DNA of 64,000 nucleotides from Tepidanaerobacter acetatoxydans Re1 (GTDB lineage Bacteria > Bacillota > Thermosediminibacteria > Thermosediminibacterales > Tepidanaerobacteraceae): contig NC_019954.2 of NCBI RefSeq assembly GCF_000328765.2, positions 376,501 to 440,500 on the forward strand, written 5' to 3'. A program made the translations under genes and the position numbers. Positions 1 to 9,893 of this stretch are shown here, one piece after another. The notes beneath the pieces were generated by a model. That model saw nothing but the letters and a program-made list of their open reading frames with translations, searched no databases and had not been told where the DNA came from. The first letter of the stretch is position 1. The number at the start of each line of letters is the position of its first letter.

Positions 1-814
1 CACCATCATGACATATGATGATGGTGGAACCGTGGACGATCTCATGGTTTATAAGCTGAGCCTAACTCGCTACTTGCTGGTAGTAAATGCGGCCAACAAG
101 GACAAGGATTTTGAACACATCAAAAGTTTGGCTCCTGCGGATGTTGTGGTGGAAGATGTGAGTGATGATTATGGTCTAATTGCCATTCAAGGCCCGGAAA
201 GTGCCGGATTTGTAAAAGAACTCTTTGGAGAGATACAACTCAAACCATTTAATTTTCGAACCATTGAATTTGATAGTGATTCACTGATTTTATCCCGTAC
301 CGGCTATACCGGCGGTGAGGGTTTTGAAGTGTACGGCTCTCCGGAGATGACGAGAAGGCTGTTTTGTAAAGCAGTTGACTTTGGAGTAATTCCCTGCGGG
401 CTTGGAGCAAGGGACACGTTGCGTTTTGAGGCAGGTCTGCCGTTATACGGCCATGAGCTAGGTCCGGATATTACGCCTGTTGAAGCGGGACTTAGCAGAT
501 TTATAGATTTAAGTAAGCCTTTCAAAGGGCGTGATGTGCTGCGCACTCAAAGCGAGCAAAGAGATAGAAGACGTCTTATCGGGCTTAAACTTCTTGATCG
601 TGGAGTGCCAAGACCTGATTATCCTGTGTATTATGACGGCAAACAGGTTGGAAAGGTGACATCCGGCGGTTTTGCGCCATACGTTAAGGAATATTTGGCT
701 ATGGCTCTGGTAAAAATACCTTTGGATGATGCTAATGATAAGTTATTTGAGATTGAAATTCGCGGAAAAAAACATCGAGCCGAAAAGGTATCTACGAACT
801 TTTTAAAAGGATAA
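1..814 (+). CDS. gcvT: aminomethyltransferase (glycine cleavage T protein), 5' end cut by window
   Basis: T protein of the glycine cleavage system: it takes the aminomethyl group from the lipoyl arm of GcvH, releases ammonia and passes the one-carbon unit to tetrahydrofolate. The frame is open from base 2, before the first ATG at 8, and begins inside the conserved region (GGTVDDLMVY), so about 95 N-terminal residues of a normal ~365-residue protein lie upstream. Family stretches seen are SRTGYTGGEGFE and the RFEAGLPLYGHEL segment, then the C-terminal barrel domain (TSGGFAP). It is the first visible gene of a gcvT-H-PA-PB operon; gcvH follows after 17 bases. Confidence 0.96.
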   Translation, partial: TIMTYDDGGTVDDLMVYKLSLTRYLLVVNAANKDKDFEHIKSLAPADVVVEDVSDDYGLIAIQGPESAGFVKELFGEIQLKPFNFRTIEFDSDSLILSRTGYTGGEGFEVYGSPEMTRRLFCKAVDFGVIPCGLGARDTLRFEAGLPLYGHELGPDITPVEAGLSRFIDLSKPFKGRDVLRTQSEQRDRRRLIGLKLLDRGVPRPDYPVYYDGKQVGKVTSGGFAPYVKEYLAMALVKIPLDDANDKLFEIEIRGKKHRAEKVSTNFLKG

Positions 815-831
815 AAGGAGGACGGATTATT

Positions 832-1218
832 ATGAGTAATATTCCAACAGATTTAAAGTATACGGAAGAACATGAGTGGATTTTTGTTGAGGACAGTCTT
901 GGAAAGATCGGCATTACCGACCATGCTCAGGAAGAGTTGGGTGACGTGGTGTATGTAGAATTGCCGGAAGTGGGCGATAAAATTGTCAAAGGTGAGCCTT
1001 TTGGCTCGGTAGAATCAGTAAAAGCTGCTTCAGATTTGTTTGCTCCGGTTTCCGGAACGGTAGTGGAAATAAATGAAGCCCTCATTGACAGACCGGAATT
1101 GGTAAATGAGAGACCTTATGATGACGGCTGGATGATAGTGGTGGAGGTGGAAGACGAAAGCGAGCTTGATGATTTGCTGACACCTGCGGAGTACAAAAAA
1201 TTAGTGGAAGGTGAGTAG
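832..1218 (+). CDS. gcvH: glycine cleavage system H protein
   Basis: Lipoyl carrier that shuttles the aminomethyl intermediate between the P, T and L proteins. At 128 residues it has the normal family length. The lipoylation site is the lysine in GSVESVKAASD (about residue 64), inside the conserved hammerhead fold. A strong AAAGGAGG lies about 10 bases before the ATG. The stop codon sits directly against the start of gcvPA, implying translational coupling. No lipoamide dehydrogenase (L protein) gene is seen in the window. Confidence 0.98.
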   Translation: MSNIPTDLKYTEEHEWIFVEDSLGKIGITDHAQEELGDVVYVELPEVGDKIVKGEPFGSVESVKAASDLFAPVSGTVVEINEALIDRPELVNERPYDDGWMIVVEVEDESELDDLLTPAEYKKLVEGE

Positions 1219-1220
1219 TG

Positions 1221-2552
1221 ATGAGATACATTGGTCATTCGCCTTCTCAAATCGATGAAATGCTTGAAACTTTGGGCATTTCCAGTATAGAAAGTCTCTT
1301 TAATGATATCCCCGATAATGTGAAACTTAATCGAGAAATGAATCTTCCCCGTCCGCTTGATGAAATAGAGCTTAAACGTGAATTACTTAATATCAGCAAA
1401 AAAAATAAGGCTGCTGATTATGTAAATTTCATCGGAGCCGGAGCTTATGACCATTATGTGCCTGCGGTGGTGAAGGCTTTAGTAAGCCGTTCTGAGTTTT
1501 ATACCTCATATACGCCGTATCAAGCTGAGCGCAGCCAGGGGACTTTAGCGGCTATTTTTGAATATCAGACGATGATGGCAAGACTAACCGGAATGGATGT
1601 AGTAAATGCATCAATTTATGATGGGGCATCGAGTTTAGGCGAGGCTATTCTAATGGCCTGTAATATCAAGAAAAAGAATAAGGTAGTGTTTTCCGGCGCT
1701 ATACATCCGGAATACTTGACTACTGCTAAAACTTATGGTTTTGGCAATGGAATAGATATTGCATCTTCAGTATATACTTCATCCTGTGAAACCGACTGGA
1801 AACAGCTCGAAAAGCTGGTTGACGACAACACCGCAGCTATTGTAATAAGTATGCCTAATTTTTTTGGGGTAGTTGAAGATGTTAAACAGGTCGAAAAAAT
1901 AGCTCAAGCAAAGGATGTTATGCTTATTGTATCGACAAATCCCATTACCTTAGGGCTTTTAAAACCTCCATCAGATTATGGGGCTGATATTGTGGTGGGA
2001 GAAGGGCAGCCTTTAGGCAATTCATTAAACTTTGGCGGTCCATATCTTGGATTTATGGGAACAAGAGCTAAGTATATGAGACGGATGCCCGGCAGGATTG
2101 TAGGGGAGACAGTAGATGCTGATGGCAAGAGAGCATTTGTGCTTACACTTCAAGCTAGAGAACAGCATATTCGACGGGAAAAGGCCACTTCCAATATTTG
2201 TTCAAATCAAGCTTTAAATGCCTTAGCTGCAACTATATACCTTGCATATCTTGGCAAAAACGGCTTTAGAGATGTGGCATATCACTCCCATGCAAATACT
2301 CAATATTTCATTAATGAAGCAAAAAAATCCGACCATATAAAAATCATCAACCCTAAAGTTTTCAATGAAGTGGTGGTAGAAGTAAACGACCTTGACAAGA
2401 AATATCAGACGGCCATAGAACATAAAATGCTACCAGGCCTGAAACTTAATAAATTCTATCCCGAACAAAAAAATAGACTTTTGATAGCTTTTACCGAAAA
2501 ACGCACCAAACAGGAAATCCAAGAGCTTTTAAAAGTGCTGGGGGTGAGTTAG
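1221..2552 (+). CDS. gcvPA: glycine dehydrogenase (decarboxylating) subunit 1
   Basis: First half of the split P protein, which decarboxylates glycine on PLP and loads the aminomethyl group onto GcvH. About 443 residues, the normal size for the two-subunit form found in Firmicutes and archaea. Recognisable segments are FIGAGAYDHYVP, YTPYQAERSQGTL and the C-terminal ATSNICSNQALNALAA. GTG at 1218, overlapping the gcvH stop, is an in-frame alternative start; ATG 1221 was preferred for its spacing from the GGAAGG-type site. gcvPB starts on the base after its stop. Confidence 0.97.
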   Translation: MRYIGHSPSQIDEMLETLGISSIESLFNDIPDNVKLNREMNLPRPLDEIELKRELLNISKKNKAADYVNFIGAGAYDHYVPAVVKALVSRSEFYTSYTPYQAERSQGTLAAIFEYQTMMARLTGMDVVNASIYDGASSLGEAILMACNIKKKNKVVFSGAIHPEYLTTAKTYGFGNGIDIASSVYTSSCETDWKQLEKLVDDNTAAIVISMPNFFGVVEDVKQVEKIAQAKDVMLIVSTNPITLGLLKPPSDYGADIVVGEGQPLGNSLNFGGPYLGFMGTRAKYMRRMPGRIVGETVDADGKRAFVLTLQAREQHIRREKATSNICSNQALNALAATIYLAYLGKNGFRDVAYHSHANTQYFINEAKKSDHIKIINPKVFNEVVVEVNDLDKKYQTAIEHKMLPGLKLNKFYPEQKNRLLIAFTEKRTKQEIQELLKVLGVS

Positions 2553-4001
2553 ATGGAAAATGTTTCTCTGATTTTCGAAAAGTCAAGGAAAGGGAAAGAG
2601 GGTTTTAAATTAAGTTCCCTCAAGGTGCCGGAGATTGAAGTATCTCAAACATTGGGTGAAGACCTATTAAGGGACGAATTGGATTTACCGGAAGTATCAG
2701 AAATTGATGTGGTAAGGCATTATACTGAACTTTCCAGAATGAATTTTGGAGTTGATAATGGGTTTTACCCTTTAGGCTCTTGCACCATGAAGTATAATCC
2801 TAAAATAAATGAAGAAATTGCGGCTATGTCCGGTTTTACCGAACTGCATCCCTATGCACCGGAAGAGCTTTCTCAGGGTACGCTTGAGATTATGTATGAC
2901 ACACAAAACCTGCTTGCAGAAATTACCGGTATGGATTATTTTACCCTACAGCCTGCCGCTGGTGCTCATGGCGAACTTACAGGGATATTGATTATTAAAA
3001 AATACCTTGAGAACAAGGGCGAAAAACGCACTAAAATTATCGTACCTGATTCGGCCCATGGCACTAATCCGGCTTCTGCAAATCAGGCAGGTTTTGATAT
3101 TGTCAATGTAAAATCCGACAGTGAAGGCCTGATAGACATCGAAGCATTAAAAACAGTGGTTGATGAAGATGTGGCGGCACTTATGCTTACAAATCCAAAT
3201 ACCTTAGGACTTTTTGAAAAGAATATACTGGAAATATCTAAAATCCTACATGATAAAGGTGCTTTATTGTATTATGACGGGGCAAATTTAAATGCGGTCA
3301 TGGGCATCGCACGGCCGGGAGATATGGGCTTTGATGTAGTTCATCTCAATCTTCACAAGACCTTTTCCACACCTCATGGCGGTGGCGGCCCCGGTTCTGG
3401 GGCGGTAGGTGTGAAGGCGTTTCTCCGAGACTTTTTACCCAAACCTTTAGCCGCTAAAAATGATGAAATGTATTTTTTGGACTATGATATACCTTACAGT
3501 ATCGGCAAAATACATGGTTTTTATGGAAACATCGGAGTGGTTCTTAAGGCCTATGCATATATAAGAAGCCTAGGAGCTAAAGGCTTAAAAGAAGCCAGTG
3601 AAATTGCTACATTAAATGCCAATTATCTATTGAAAAAGATTGAGAATATGTTTGATGCTCCTAAAGATGCTCTGTGCAAGCATGAATTTGTAGTAAGCTG
3701 TAAAAACTGGAAAGAAAAATACGGTGTAAGAGCTTTGGATGTAGCTAAACGTTTACTTGATTACGGCTTTCATCCGCCCACAATTTATTTTCCGCTGATA
3801 GTTGATGAGGCTTTGATGATTGAACCAACGGAAACCGAGAGTAAAGATACCTTGGACTCTTTTGCCGATGCACTGCGAAAAATATATGAAGAAGCCAAAC
3901 AAACACCGGATATATTAAAGTCAGCACCACATGCTACACCGGTCAGACGAGTTGATGAAGTAAAAGCTGCTCGAGAGATGAAATTAAAATATCAGGGCTA
4001 A
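2553..4001 (+). CDS. gcvPB: glycine dehydrogenase (decarboxylating) subunit 2
   Basis: PLP-binding subunit of the P protein. The Schiff-base lysine lies in [17 protein letters not shown] (about residue 270), followed by the glycine-rich loop. [11 protein letters not shown] near the N terminus and [11 protein letters not shown] in the middle are typical. At 482 residues it matches the family. It starts immediately after the gcvPA stop with a GGGGGTGAG ribosome site inside the end of gcvPA. It is the last gene of the operon. In an acetogen-like anaerobe this complex can run towards glycine synthesis or oxidation; the sequence does not decide which. Confidence 0.98.
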   Translation: MENVSLIFEKSRKGKEGFKLSSLKVPEIEVSQTLGEDLLRDELDLPEVSEIDVVRHYTELSRMNFGVDNGFYPLGSCTMKYNPKINEEIAAMSGFTELHPYAPEELSQGTLEIMYDTQNLLAEITGMDYFTLQPAAGAHGELTGILIIKKYLENKGEKRTKIIVPDSAHGTNPASANQAGFDIVNVKSDSEGLIDIEALKTVVDEDVAALMLTNPNTLGLFEKNILEISKILHDKGALLYYDGANLNAVMGIARPGDMGFDVVHLNLHKTFSTPHGGGGPGSGAVGVKAFLRDFLPKPLAAKNDEMYFLDYDIPYSIGKIHGFYGNIGVVLKAYAYIRSLGAKGLKEASEIATLNANYLLKKIENMFDAPKDALCKHEFVVSCKNWKEKYGVRALDVAKRLLDYGFHPPTIYFPLIVDEALMIEPTETESKDTLDSFADALRKIYEEAKQTPDILKSAPHATPVRRVDEVKAAREMKLKYQG

Positions 4002-4159
4002 AGCCCGACAACGGATTTAATTATCCGGCAATATGAATAACTGCCAATCTTAACAATAACCGGCCGAAATATTGATTGTTCAAAAATGATAAACACTGTT
4101 TTCAGCAATGTATATGTATAAGAAGCAATTTAAAAATAGATGCTGAAAGAGTATTAAAC

Positions 4160-4198
4160 CGCATAAAAACAGGTGTCAGGTATATACCTGACACCTGT
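4160..4198 (-). terminator. rho-independent terminator of the SleB-like gene
   Basis: A perfect 30-base palindrome at 4169-4198 (arms ACAGGTGTCAGG) is followed on the minus strand by GTTTTTATG. It lies 15 bases beyond the stop of the minus-strand gene ending at 4214. The plus-strand side has no T-run, so gcvPB is probably not stopped efficiently here. Bases 4002-4160 hold no gene that I can see. Confidence 0.8.
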
Positions 4199-4213
4199 AA
4201 CTGTAATAAATAA

Positions 4214-5185
4214 CTACTCTGCAAATACATGATTACCGATTCTGTAAATTATGGGCTTCGAAAGCAGCCACTTATTCGATATTTTATATGGATTAAAGAA
4301 GAACAGAGCACCTCCTGTAGGATCTAATCCGCCCAGTGCTTCATCGGCTGCTTTATATGAATCGCTACTGACAACTACGGTAAAAAGTCTTCCGTCAAGC
4401 ACCGGCTCAAATTGATATGCACCCGTTTCATCCACATGGTATATTACATCTTTAATAGTATTTGGGAATTTATCGCTTAAGACCCGATTAACCACAACTG
4501 CTCCAACGGCTACCTTTCCAATATACGGCTCACCTTCGGCTTCTGCTTCAATAAGTCTTGCCAAAAGAGCTCTTTCTTCTAGAGTATGATATACGCCTGT
4601 ACCATATTTTATGTATTGTCCTCGACTAATACCTCCTCTGGAAGGCAAATCCGAAGTTTTTTGTGTAGAAGATGATGCTTTTGATGGAATTAAAAGTTTC
4701 ATCCCAACATAAATCTCGTTTCCCCAAAGCCCGTTAATGACTTTTAAATCATCTATTGACACGCCATAATTTTTAGAGATTAGATAAAGAGTATCTCCCT
4801 TTTTTACAGTTATCTGCTGATATAGACTTCTCTGAGGAATATATAAGGCTTGTCCCGGCCAAATAACTTCGGAATTCAGGTTATTTAAAGCTTTAAGCTC
4901 TGATACATCTATACCAAAGCTTTGACTGATGAGATAAAGGGTATCACCGGATTTTACCGTGTATCTTTCCGGAATGAGCAAAGCCTGTCCAGCTGTTACG
5001 GAATCCGAGTACAAATTATTGCACTGTTTTATCTTGTCTATTGGGACTCCTGTAATTTTGCTCAAGGAATATAGAGTATCCCCGGCTTGTACGGTAATAA
5101 CTTTAGCTTCAGCCCTTCCGGAGAGCAATATCAGAAAGGCAAATAAGAAAATTGCTATATTCAGTTTTCTGACAAAATACACCAA
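4214..5185 (-). CDS. secreted triple-LysM cell wall hydrolase, SleB/CwlJ type
   Basis: Predicted peptidoglycan or spore-cortex hydrolase of 323 residues. An N-terminal hydrophobic signal (about residues 8-27, ending GRAEA) precedes three LysM repeats, each with a GDTLYxLS core (about 29-72, 74-117 and 124-167), which bind glycan. After a Ser-rich linker comes a Hydrolase_2 (SleB-like) domain from about 195, with the acidic EAEAEGEP motif holding the expected catalytic glutamate, then AVGAVVVNRV and FFFNPYK. The likely start is TTG 5185 (or GTG 5182), 7-10 bases after AAAGGGG. It stands alone with its own terminator. A vegetative wall hydrolase is also possible. Confidence 0.88.
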   Translation of the reverse strand: MVYFVRKLNIAIFLFAFLILLSGRAEAKVITVQAGDTLYSLSKITGVPIDKIKQCNNLYSDSVTAGQALLIPERYTVKSGDTLYLISQSFGIDVSELKALNNLNSEVIWPGQALYIPQRSLYQQITVKKGDTLYLISKNYGVSIDDLKVINGLWGNEIYVGMKLLIPSKASSSTQKTSDLPSRGGISRGQYIKYGTGVYHTLEERALLARLIEAEAEGEPYIGKVAVGAVVVNRVLSDKFPNTIKDVIYHVDETGAYQFEPVLDGRLFTVVVSSDSYKAADEALGGLDPTGGALFFFNPYKISNKWLLSKPIIYRIGNHVFAE

Positions 5186-5264
5186 ATACCAACCCCTTTC
5201 CTTTGGATGATTATACTATAAGTCCGCTGTAGATTTCATCAAGTAAAATTCACCAAAGAAAAAT

Positions 5265-5310
5265 ATGGGAAAAATAAGCCGCCGGGCCCAGCTTTTCAAG
5301 CGACCCGGCG
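5265..5310 (-). terminator. terminator after the coiled-coil gene
   Basis: GC-rich hairpin with arms CGCCGGG (5280-5286) and CCCGGCG (5304-5310) plus inner pairing, followed on the minus strand by GCTTATTTTT. It lies 13 bases beyond the stop at 5324. Confidence 0.8.
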
Positions 5311-5323
5311 TAAGTGAGTGCCT

Positions 5324-6400
5324 TTACTTTTTGAAATTTATTATAAGCTTTCCGTCCCCGGTGTTTACGGATGTTATTTTTAAATCATAAGGCAGAGGCG
5401 GCGGTGTAAAAGTCATATCATAATCGGCCATCAGTTCTTCTATGACCTTGGCAGGCAGTATTACACCACTGAATTCCAACCTCTTAGGAATAAATTTTAT
5501 TTTCTGTTTTTCAGTAAGCTGTATACCGCATGTAATAGAATAGGTAGGGGCATCGCTATCGGGCTTTTTTTCGGCAACCGTAATTCCTTCTGAATTAAAT
5601 GAGAAATATACATCCTTTAAGTTTTCATCTTTAGACAACAGAATTCTTGTGACACTGGTATCAAAAAATTCAGCACGAGCTGTCATGGCAAAATAGTTAA
5701 TTTTTAAATTGTCAGGGCTTAAACTGGACCATGGAAGCGAAGACAAATTCGTTAGTAAATAGTCCAATGAAGGCAGAGACTTCTGCCAATCCTTGCTGAT
5801 TTCTTCTAAAAATTCAGTGTCTTTCAGGATAATCCTTGCACGCTGCAGCTCTTTTTGCTTTTCCGATATCGTCTGGGTTATTTTTTCAAGAGCCAACTCG
5901 GCCTGCTTTTCTAGAGACTGAATTTCCCGCTGCTTTTCCATAATATCATTTTCCTCCTGCCGGCATTGAGTGATGAGAGCTTTGGTTTCGAGAATTATAT
6001 TATTATAGTATTCCATGAAGAACATAACGTTGTCAAAACGCCGAAAAAAATCTCCTAAATCATCAGCTCCGATTAAAACTGCAAACAGGTTGCCCACACC
6101 ACCCTTGAAAGAAAATACTATCCAGCGGGATAACTCCTCCTGTCGCTTATTAAAGCTGCTGTTTAATGAAGAGAGTTCTTTTTGCTTTATCTCAAGTTCC
6201 TTCTTAAGCTCCTGATTCTGAACAGAAAGCTTTTCAACTTCTTTTTTAAGTGAAAGGACCCTGGCGTCTAAAGTCAAAATCTCCTCTATTAGTTGCTGCT
6301 CTGTCTCAGATATTTGCGCTCCCGGCACGATATCTACAAATATTAGATTTAAGAAAAAAATAATGACTATTAAAAAAATATGCCATTTAGAAATTTGCAT
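5324..6400 (-). CDS. membrane-anchored coiled-coil protein of unknown function
   Basis: About 358 residues. One N-terminal hydrophobic segment (about residues 7-24) suggests a signal anchor, followed by a long heptad-rich coiled coil (about 32-95 and again 135-190), with a short FKGGVGNLFAVL segment between them. The C-terminal half is a beta-rich domain without a motif I recognise. The arrangement recalls Clostridial coiled-coil proteins with N-terminal anchors, some of which act in wall or division processes, but no function can be assigned. ATG 6400 is chosen over ATG 6403 because it lies 6 bases after AGGAGG (6407-6412). Confidence 0.72.
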   Translation of the reverse strand: MQISKWHIFLIVIIFFLNLIFVDIVPGAQISETEQQLIEEILTLDARVLSLKKEVEKLSVQNQELKKELEIKQKELSSLNSSFNKRQEELSRWIVFSFKGGVGNLFAVLIGADDLGDFFRRFDNVMFFMEYYNNIILETKALITQCRQEENDIMEKQREIQSLEKQAELALEKITQTISEKQKELQRARIILKDTEFLEEISKDWQKSLPSLDYLLTNLSSLPWSSLSPDNLKINYFAMTARAEFFDTSVTRILLSKDENLKDVYFSFNSEGITVAEKKPDSDAPTYSITCGIQLTEKQKIKFIPKRLEFSGVILPAKVIEELMADYDMTFTPPPLPYDLKITSVNTGDGKLIINFKK

Positions 6401-6663
6401 CATATTCCTCCTGGCCTGAGCAAACACTATATTTTATAATATTTTATTCTACAAAAACCGCAAATATCCTCTACATTATCTAATTTTCCGGAAGACAGCA
6501 TGTCTAGTTGGAATGATACGACTATATGTGAAGTCAAGCTCAACTTTACTTTTAACAAAAAATAGGCTTAAATCGCTTTCGCTGTGGTTTACATAATTGG
6601 CTACATAGCACAAACCGATGTTTCCTGTATAATTTTGACTTATATAATCAAGTGTTCAACATG

Positions 6664-6740
6664 CAGCGTGTCTTATTGTAATAAGGAGCAGGATGCTGAT
6701 ATTCTTAGGTCAAAATTGACTTTTTACGGTGGAAACAAAT
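6664..6740 (+). repeat. diverged partial copy of the 12.6-kb inverted-repeat element
   Basis: Within the gene-free stretch 6401-6795, bases 6664-6740 align with the right half of the element at 12587-12711: both contain a GTC..T..TAAT block, then TAGGTCAAA(A/T)TTGA(C)TTTTTAC. No clear left arm is found here. The remaining gap bases show only AT-rich sequence and a short open frame at 6584-6778 without a good ribosome site, which I do not regard as a gene. Confidence 0.35.
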
Positions 6741-6795
6741 ATTTAATGAAGTATAATATATGCATATTAAAGTTTTAGAAGGGGAAATAGCATAA

Positions 6796-7476
6796 ATGTT
6801 CTATAAAAATATCAAACAAGCAAAATTTATAAATCGACCAAACAGATTTATTGCAAATATTGAGATTGAAGGTAGAAATGAAGTCTGTCACGTTAAAAAC
6901 ACAGGTCGATGTAAAGAGTTATTAATACCGAATGCAACCGTATTTGTCCAAGAACATGACAATAACACACGCAAGACAAAGTATGATTTAATATCGGTGT
7001 ATAAAGGTGACAGACTGATTAATATAGACAGCCAAGCACCGAACAAGATATTTCATCAGTGGATGATGGATTCTGATTTATTTAAAGATATATCATTTAT
7101 AAAGCCTGAAACAAGATATAAAAACTCTCGCTTTGACTTCTATGTAGAAACAGCCAATGCTAAAACATTTGTGGAGGTTAAAGGCGTTACTTTAGAGAAA
7201 AACGGCGTTGCGTTGTTTCCCGATGCACCTACAGAGCGGGGAGTGAAGCATATAAATGAGCTTATTGACAGTATAAGCGATGGTTATGACGCGTGGATTG
7301 CCTTTATAATTCAGATGAAAGATGTAACTTATTTTACACCAAACATAAACACACATAAAGCCTTTGGTGATGCACTCATAGACGCAAAAAGGCATAGTGT
7401 AAATATTGTTGCTCTTGACTGTGATGTAACAAAAAACTCTATAAAGGCAAGGGATTTTGTAGAAGTAAGATTATAA
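6796..7476 (+). CDS. sfsA: SfsA family DNA/RNA nuclease-like protein
   Basis: SfsA (sugar fermentation stimulation protein) homologue, 226 residues, the normal length. The N-terminal OB-like part contains RPNRFIANIEIEG and CHVKNTGRC; the C-terminal PD-(D/E)xK-like nuclease core contains SRFDFYVE..FVEVKGVTLE with the expected D, E and K. The ATG lies behind AGAAGGGGAAA. It is monocistronic. The physiological role of SfsA is poorly defined; the name reflects an E. coli multicopy phenotype. Confidence 0.93.
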   Translation: MFYKNIKQAKFINRPNRFIANIEIEGRNEVCHVKNTGRCKELLIPNATVFVQEHDNNTRKTKYDLISVYKGDRLINIDSQAPNKIFHQWMMDSDLFKDISFIKPETRYKNSRFDFYVETANAKTFVEVKGVTLEKNGVALFPDAPTERGVKHINELIDSISDGYDAWIAFIIQMKDVTYFTPNINTHKAFGDALIDAKRHSVNIVALDCDVTKNSIKARDFVEVRL

Positions 7477-7798
7477 AATTGCCAAGGTTATGATATACTG
7501 AAGCGTTTTTTAGTGCATGCACAGACTGCTGCTGATAATAAGCTCAAAGCAAATTCCTTGATTTACAATGGCTGCCTTCATTACATTATACTTGGACACG
7601 CCCATAATATAATATAAGTGTATTGTAATAAAAATCACTTAAATATCCTATGTGATATAAAGTATCGAAGGCGTAAAATTTTAAAAAAGGATTTTGCAGT
7701 ATTATGTAGAATATACTATATATATAATTAATGAAACAACATTCCGTAAAGTGGTACAATATTTGAGATTTATGTAAATTCCATGTAGAGGTGAAATT
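7477..7798. other. gene-free spacer carrying the IclR-gene promoter
   Basis: No gene is seen. An extended -10 element (TGGTACAAT, hexamer at 7755-7760) lies about 40 bases before the ATG of the IclR gene; no convincing -35 accompanies it. An AT-rich imperfect dyad around 7608-7650 could be an autoregulatory operator, but this is inference. There is no terminator hairpin of note after sfsA. Confidence 0.4.
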
Positions 7799-8566
7799 AT
7801 GGCTCAGGATAATACGGTACAATCAGTGGAAAGAGCGATTAAGATTCTGGAAGAGCTGGCTGCAGAAAAAGAAGGTCTAGGTGTTACGGAACTTTCCCAG
7901 CGAGTCAATTTGCATAAAAGCACTGTACATCGCATGCTTACGACACTCTTAAATCTGGGATATGTTGAACAAAATGCCTTGTCGGAAAAGTATCGTTTGG
8001 GAATGAAAATTTTATTTTTAGGCGGAAGCATTCTGGAGCGGATGGATATTCGCCATGAAGCCCATGACTTACTTGAAGAGCTTTCGGGAAAAGTGAATGA
8101 AGCTGTGCATTTGGTTATACCTGATGGTTTTAAAGCCGTTTATATTGATAAACTGGATAGCAATAAGACAATTCGCATGTGTTCACAGATAGGCCGTATA
8201 GCACCTTTGCATGCTTCGGCTGTGGGCAAGGCTATTTTAGCATTCTCGAGCCCGCGATTTGTAAATGAAGTAATTGAGCAGGGACTTGCAAGATATACTG
8301 CAAATACTATAACAGAGCCGCGAGAATTGATGCGGCATTTAGAAATAATAAAAGAGCGTGGTTTTGCAATTGATGATGAAGAGAATGAGAAAGGCATAAG
8401 GTGTATTGCGGCTCCGATATTTGATTACACCGGAAAAGTAATAGGAGCCATAAGCGTATCGGGTCCGACTGTTACTGTTACTAAAAAACAGGTAGAGAAA
8501 ATCAGTGAAGATGTAATGGAGTGTGCACGAAAAATATCCCAAAGAATGGGGTGGAAGGTGGATTAG
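7799..8566 (+). CDS. IclR family transcriptional regulator
   Basis: 255 residues. The N-terminal winged helix-turn-helix (about 6-65) has the family signature EKEGLGVTELSQRV..HKSTVHRML. The C-terminal effector domain (about 80-250) contains IGRIAPLHASAVGKAILAF and the ERGFAIDDEENEKGIRCIAAP block that characterises IclR proteins. The ATG sits 7 bases after GAGGTGAA. It is followed on the same strand by an iron alcohol dehydrogenase and an FAH-family enzyme and probably controls them in response to a small organic acid, which the sequence does not identify. Confidence 0.93.
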   Translation: MAQDNTVQSVERAIKILEELAAEKEGLGVTELSQRVNLHKSTVHRMLTTLLNLGYVEQNALSEKYRLGMKILFLGGSILERMDIRHEAHDLLEELSGKVNEAVHLVIPDGFKAVYIDKLDSNKTIRMCSQIGRIAPLHASAVGKAILAFSSPRFVNEVIEQGLARYTANTITEPRELMRHLEIIKERGFAIDDEENEKGIRCIAAPIFDYTGKVIGAISVSGPTVTVTKKQVEKISEDVMECARKISQRMGWKVD

Positions 8567-8653
8567 ATACACTTGGTATCTTAGCAAAGGCTTTAACGAA
8601 TGAACTACCTGCACAAGTCTTTGCCTTAAAATATAAGGAGGTGCTTTCTCTTA

Positions 8654-9805
8654 ATGGATTTTGAATTTTTTATGCCGGCACAGCTTATTTTCGGCCGGGG
8701 AAAAGCTAAATGTATAGGCTCATATGTTAAATCCATAGCTAATAGAGCCTTAATAGTTACTGGTAAATCTAGTGCTAAAAAAGCCGGGTATCTGGATTTG
8801 GTGACAAAAAGCTTGGAAAAGGAGGGAATAGACTGGGCCTTATTTGATGAAGTTGAACCAAACCCTCTCACTACAACCATAGATCGAGGAATAAGTTTAG
8901 CTCGAAAAAGCAAAGCAGAGGTTATTATCGGATTGGGCGGCGGTAGTGCTATGGATTCAGCTAAGTGCATTGCTTTTGGAGTAAAAAAAGAGGATTCTAT
9001 TGCTAACTACTTTGGTACTCAACCGGCCGGAGAAGTGCTGCCAATTGTACTTATTACTACCACTGCCGGAACGGGAAGTGAAGCTAACAATTATGCTGTA
9101 ATGACCAACCCAGAAACACATGTTAAAAAATCCCTATCGTCTCCCGATATGTTTGCCAAGATTTCAATTATTGATCCTGAACTTATGCTTACAGTTCCTA
9201 AAAAGGTTACGGCATCTACCGGAATAGATGTTTTTTTCCATTCAATGGAATCATATCTTAGCAAAAGGTGTCAGCCTATAAGTAGGCCATTATCTCTTGA
9301 AGCCATGCGTTTAGTAGTGGAAAATCTAAAAGGTGCATATGAGCATGGGGATAATATTGAGTATCGTGAACGTATGGCGTGGGCCAACACGATTGCAGGA
9401 ATAGCCATAAACCTTGCGGGTAATTGCGGAATACACGGTTTAGGACATCCATTAAGTGCCTATTATAACATTGCACACGGTGAAACCCTTGCGGCAGTTT
9501 CTCTTGCGTTTCTGCGGTTTTCCATTCCGGAGGCTTCTGATAAATTAGCAACGATAGCAGAAATTTTTGGAGTAGAAACTAAGGGACTTTCAAAAGATGA
9601 AGCCGCCGAAAAGGCTATTGAAGCGCTAGAAACCTTCATGGAAAGCTTAGCTCTGCCCACAAAAATATCTGTTTTTGGCGTTAAAGAAGAGGATATCGAC
9701 AAATTAGCACAAAATGCTTATGAAAATTCGATTGGCAATTTCAAAGCTAGTCCCCGCGAGATAACTTTAGATGATGCAAGGAAGATATATAGGGATTCCT
9801 TATAA
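8654..9805 (+). CDS. iron-containing alcohol dehydrogenase
   Basis: Group III (Fe-ADH) NAD(P)-dependent oxidoreductase, 383 residues. The nucleotide-binding GLGGGSAMDSAK motif and TTTAGTGSEANNYAV are present. Metal ligands are expected from D and H in TGIDVFFHSMES and from the two histidines of HGLGHPLSAYYNIAHGE. A strong AAGGAGGTG lies before the ATG. Substrate cannot be read from sequence; family members include butanol, 1,3-propanediol, lactaldehyde and 4-hydroxybutyrate dehydrogenases. Its placement between an IclR regulator and an FAH-fold gene suggests use in a small catabolic cassette. Confidence 0.92.
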   Translation: MDFEFFMPAQLIFGRGKAKCIGSYVKSIANRALIVTGKSSAKKAGYLDLVTKSLEKEGIDWALFDEVEPNPLTTTIDRGISLARKSKAEVIIGLGGGSAMDSAKCIAFGVKKEDSIANYFGTQPAGEVLPIVLITTTAGTGSEANNYAVMTNPETHVKKSLSSPDMFAKISIIDPELMLTVPKKVTASTGIDVFFHSMESYLSKRCQPISRPLSLEAMRLVVENLKGAYEHGDNIEYRERMAWANTIAGIAINLAGNCGIHGLGHPLSAYYNIAHGETLAAVSLAFLRFSIPEASDKLATIAEIFGVETKGLSKDEAAEKAIEALETFMESLALPTKISVFGVKEEDIDKLAQNAYENSIGNFKASPREITLDDARKIYRDSL

Positions 9806-9893
9806 GGTCATTAGTTTTCATGCACAAAAAACGCATAAGGTTTAGTTGCCCATATGTAAAATGTAATTTAATTATATTTTGGAGGCGGTAAAA

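Noticed and set aside
6584-6778. 64-codon open frame upstream of sfsA
   Set aside because: No ribosome site, unremarkable composition and overlap with a dispersed repeat; treated as chance.
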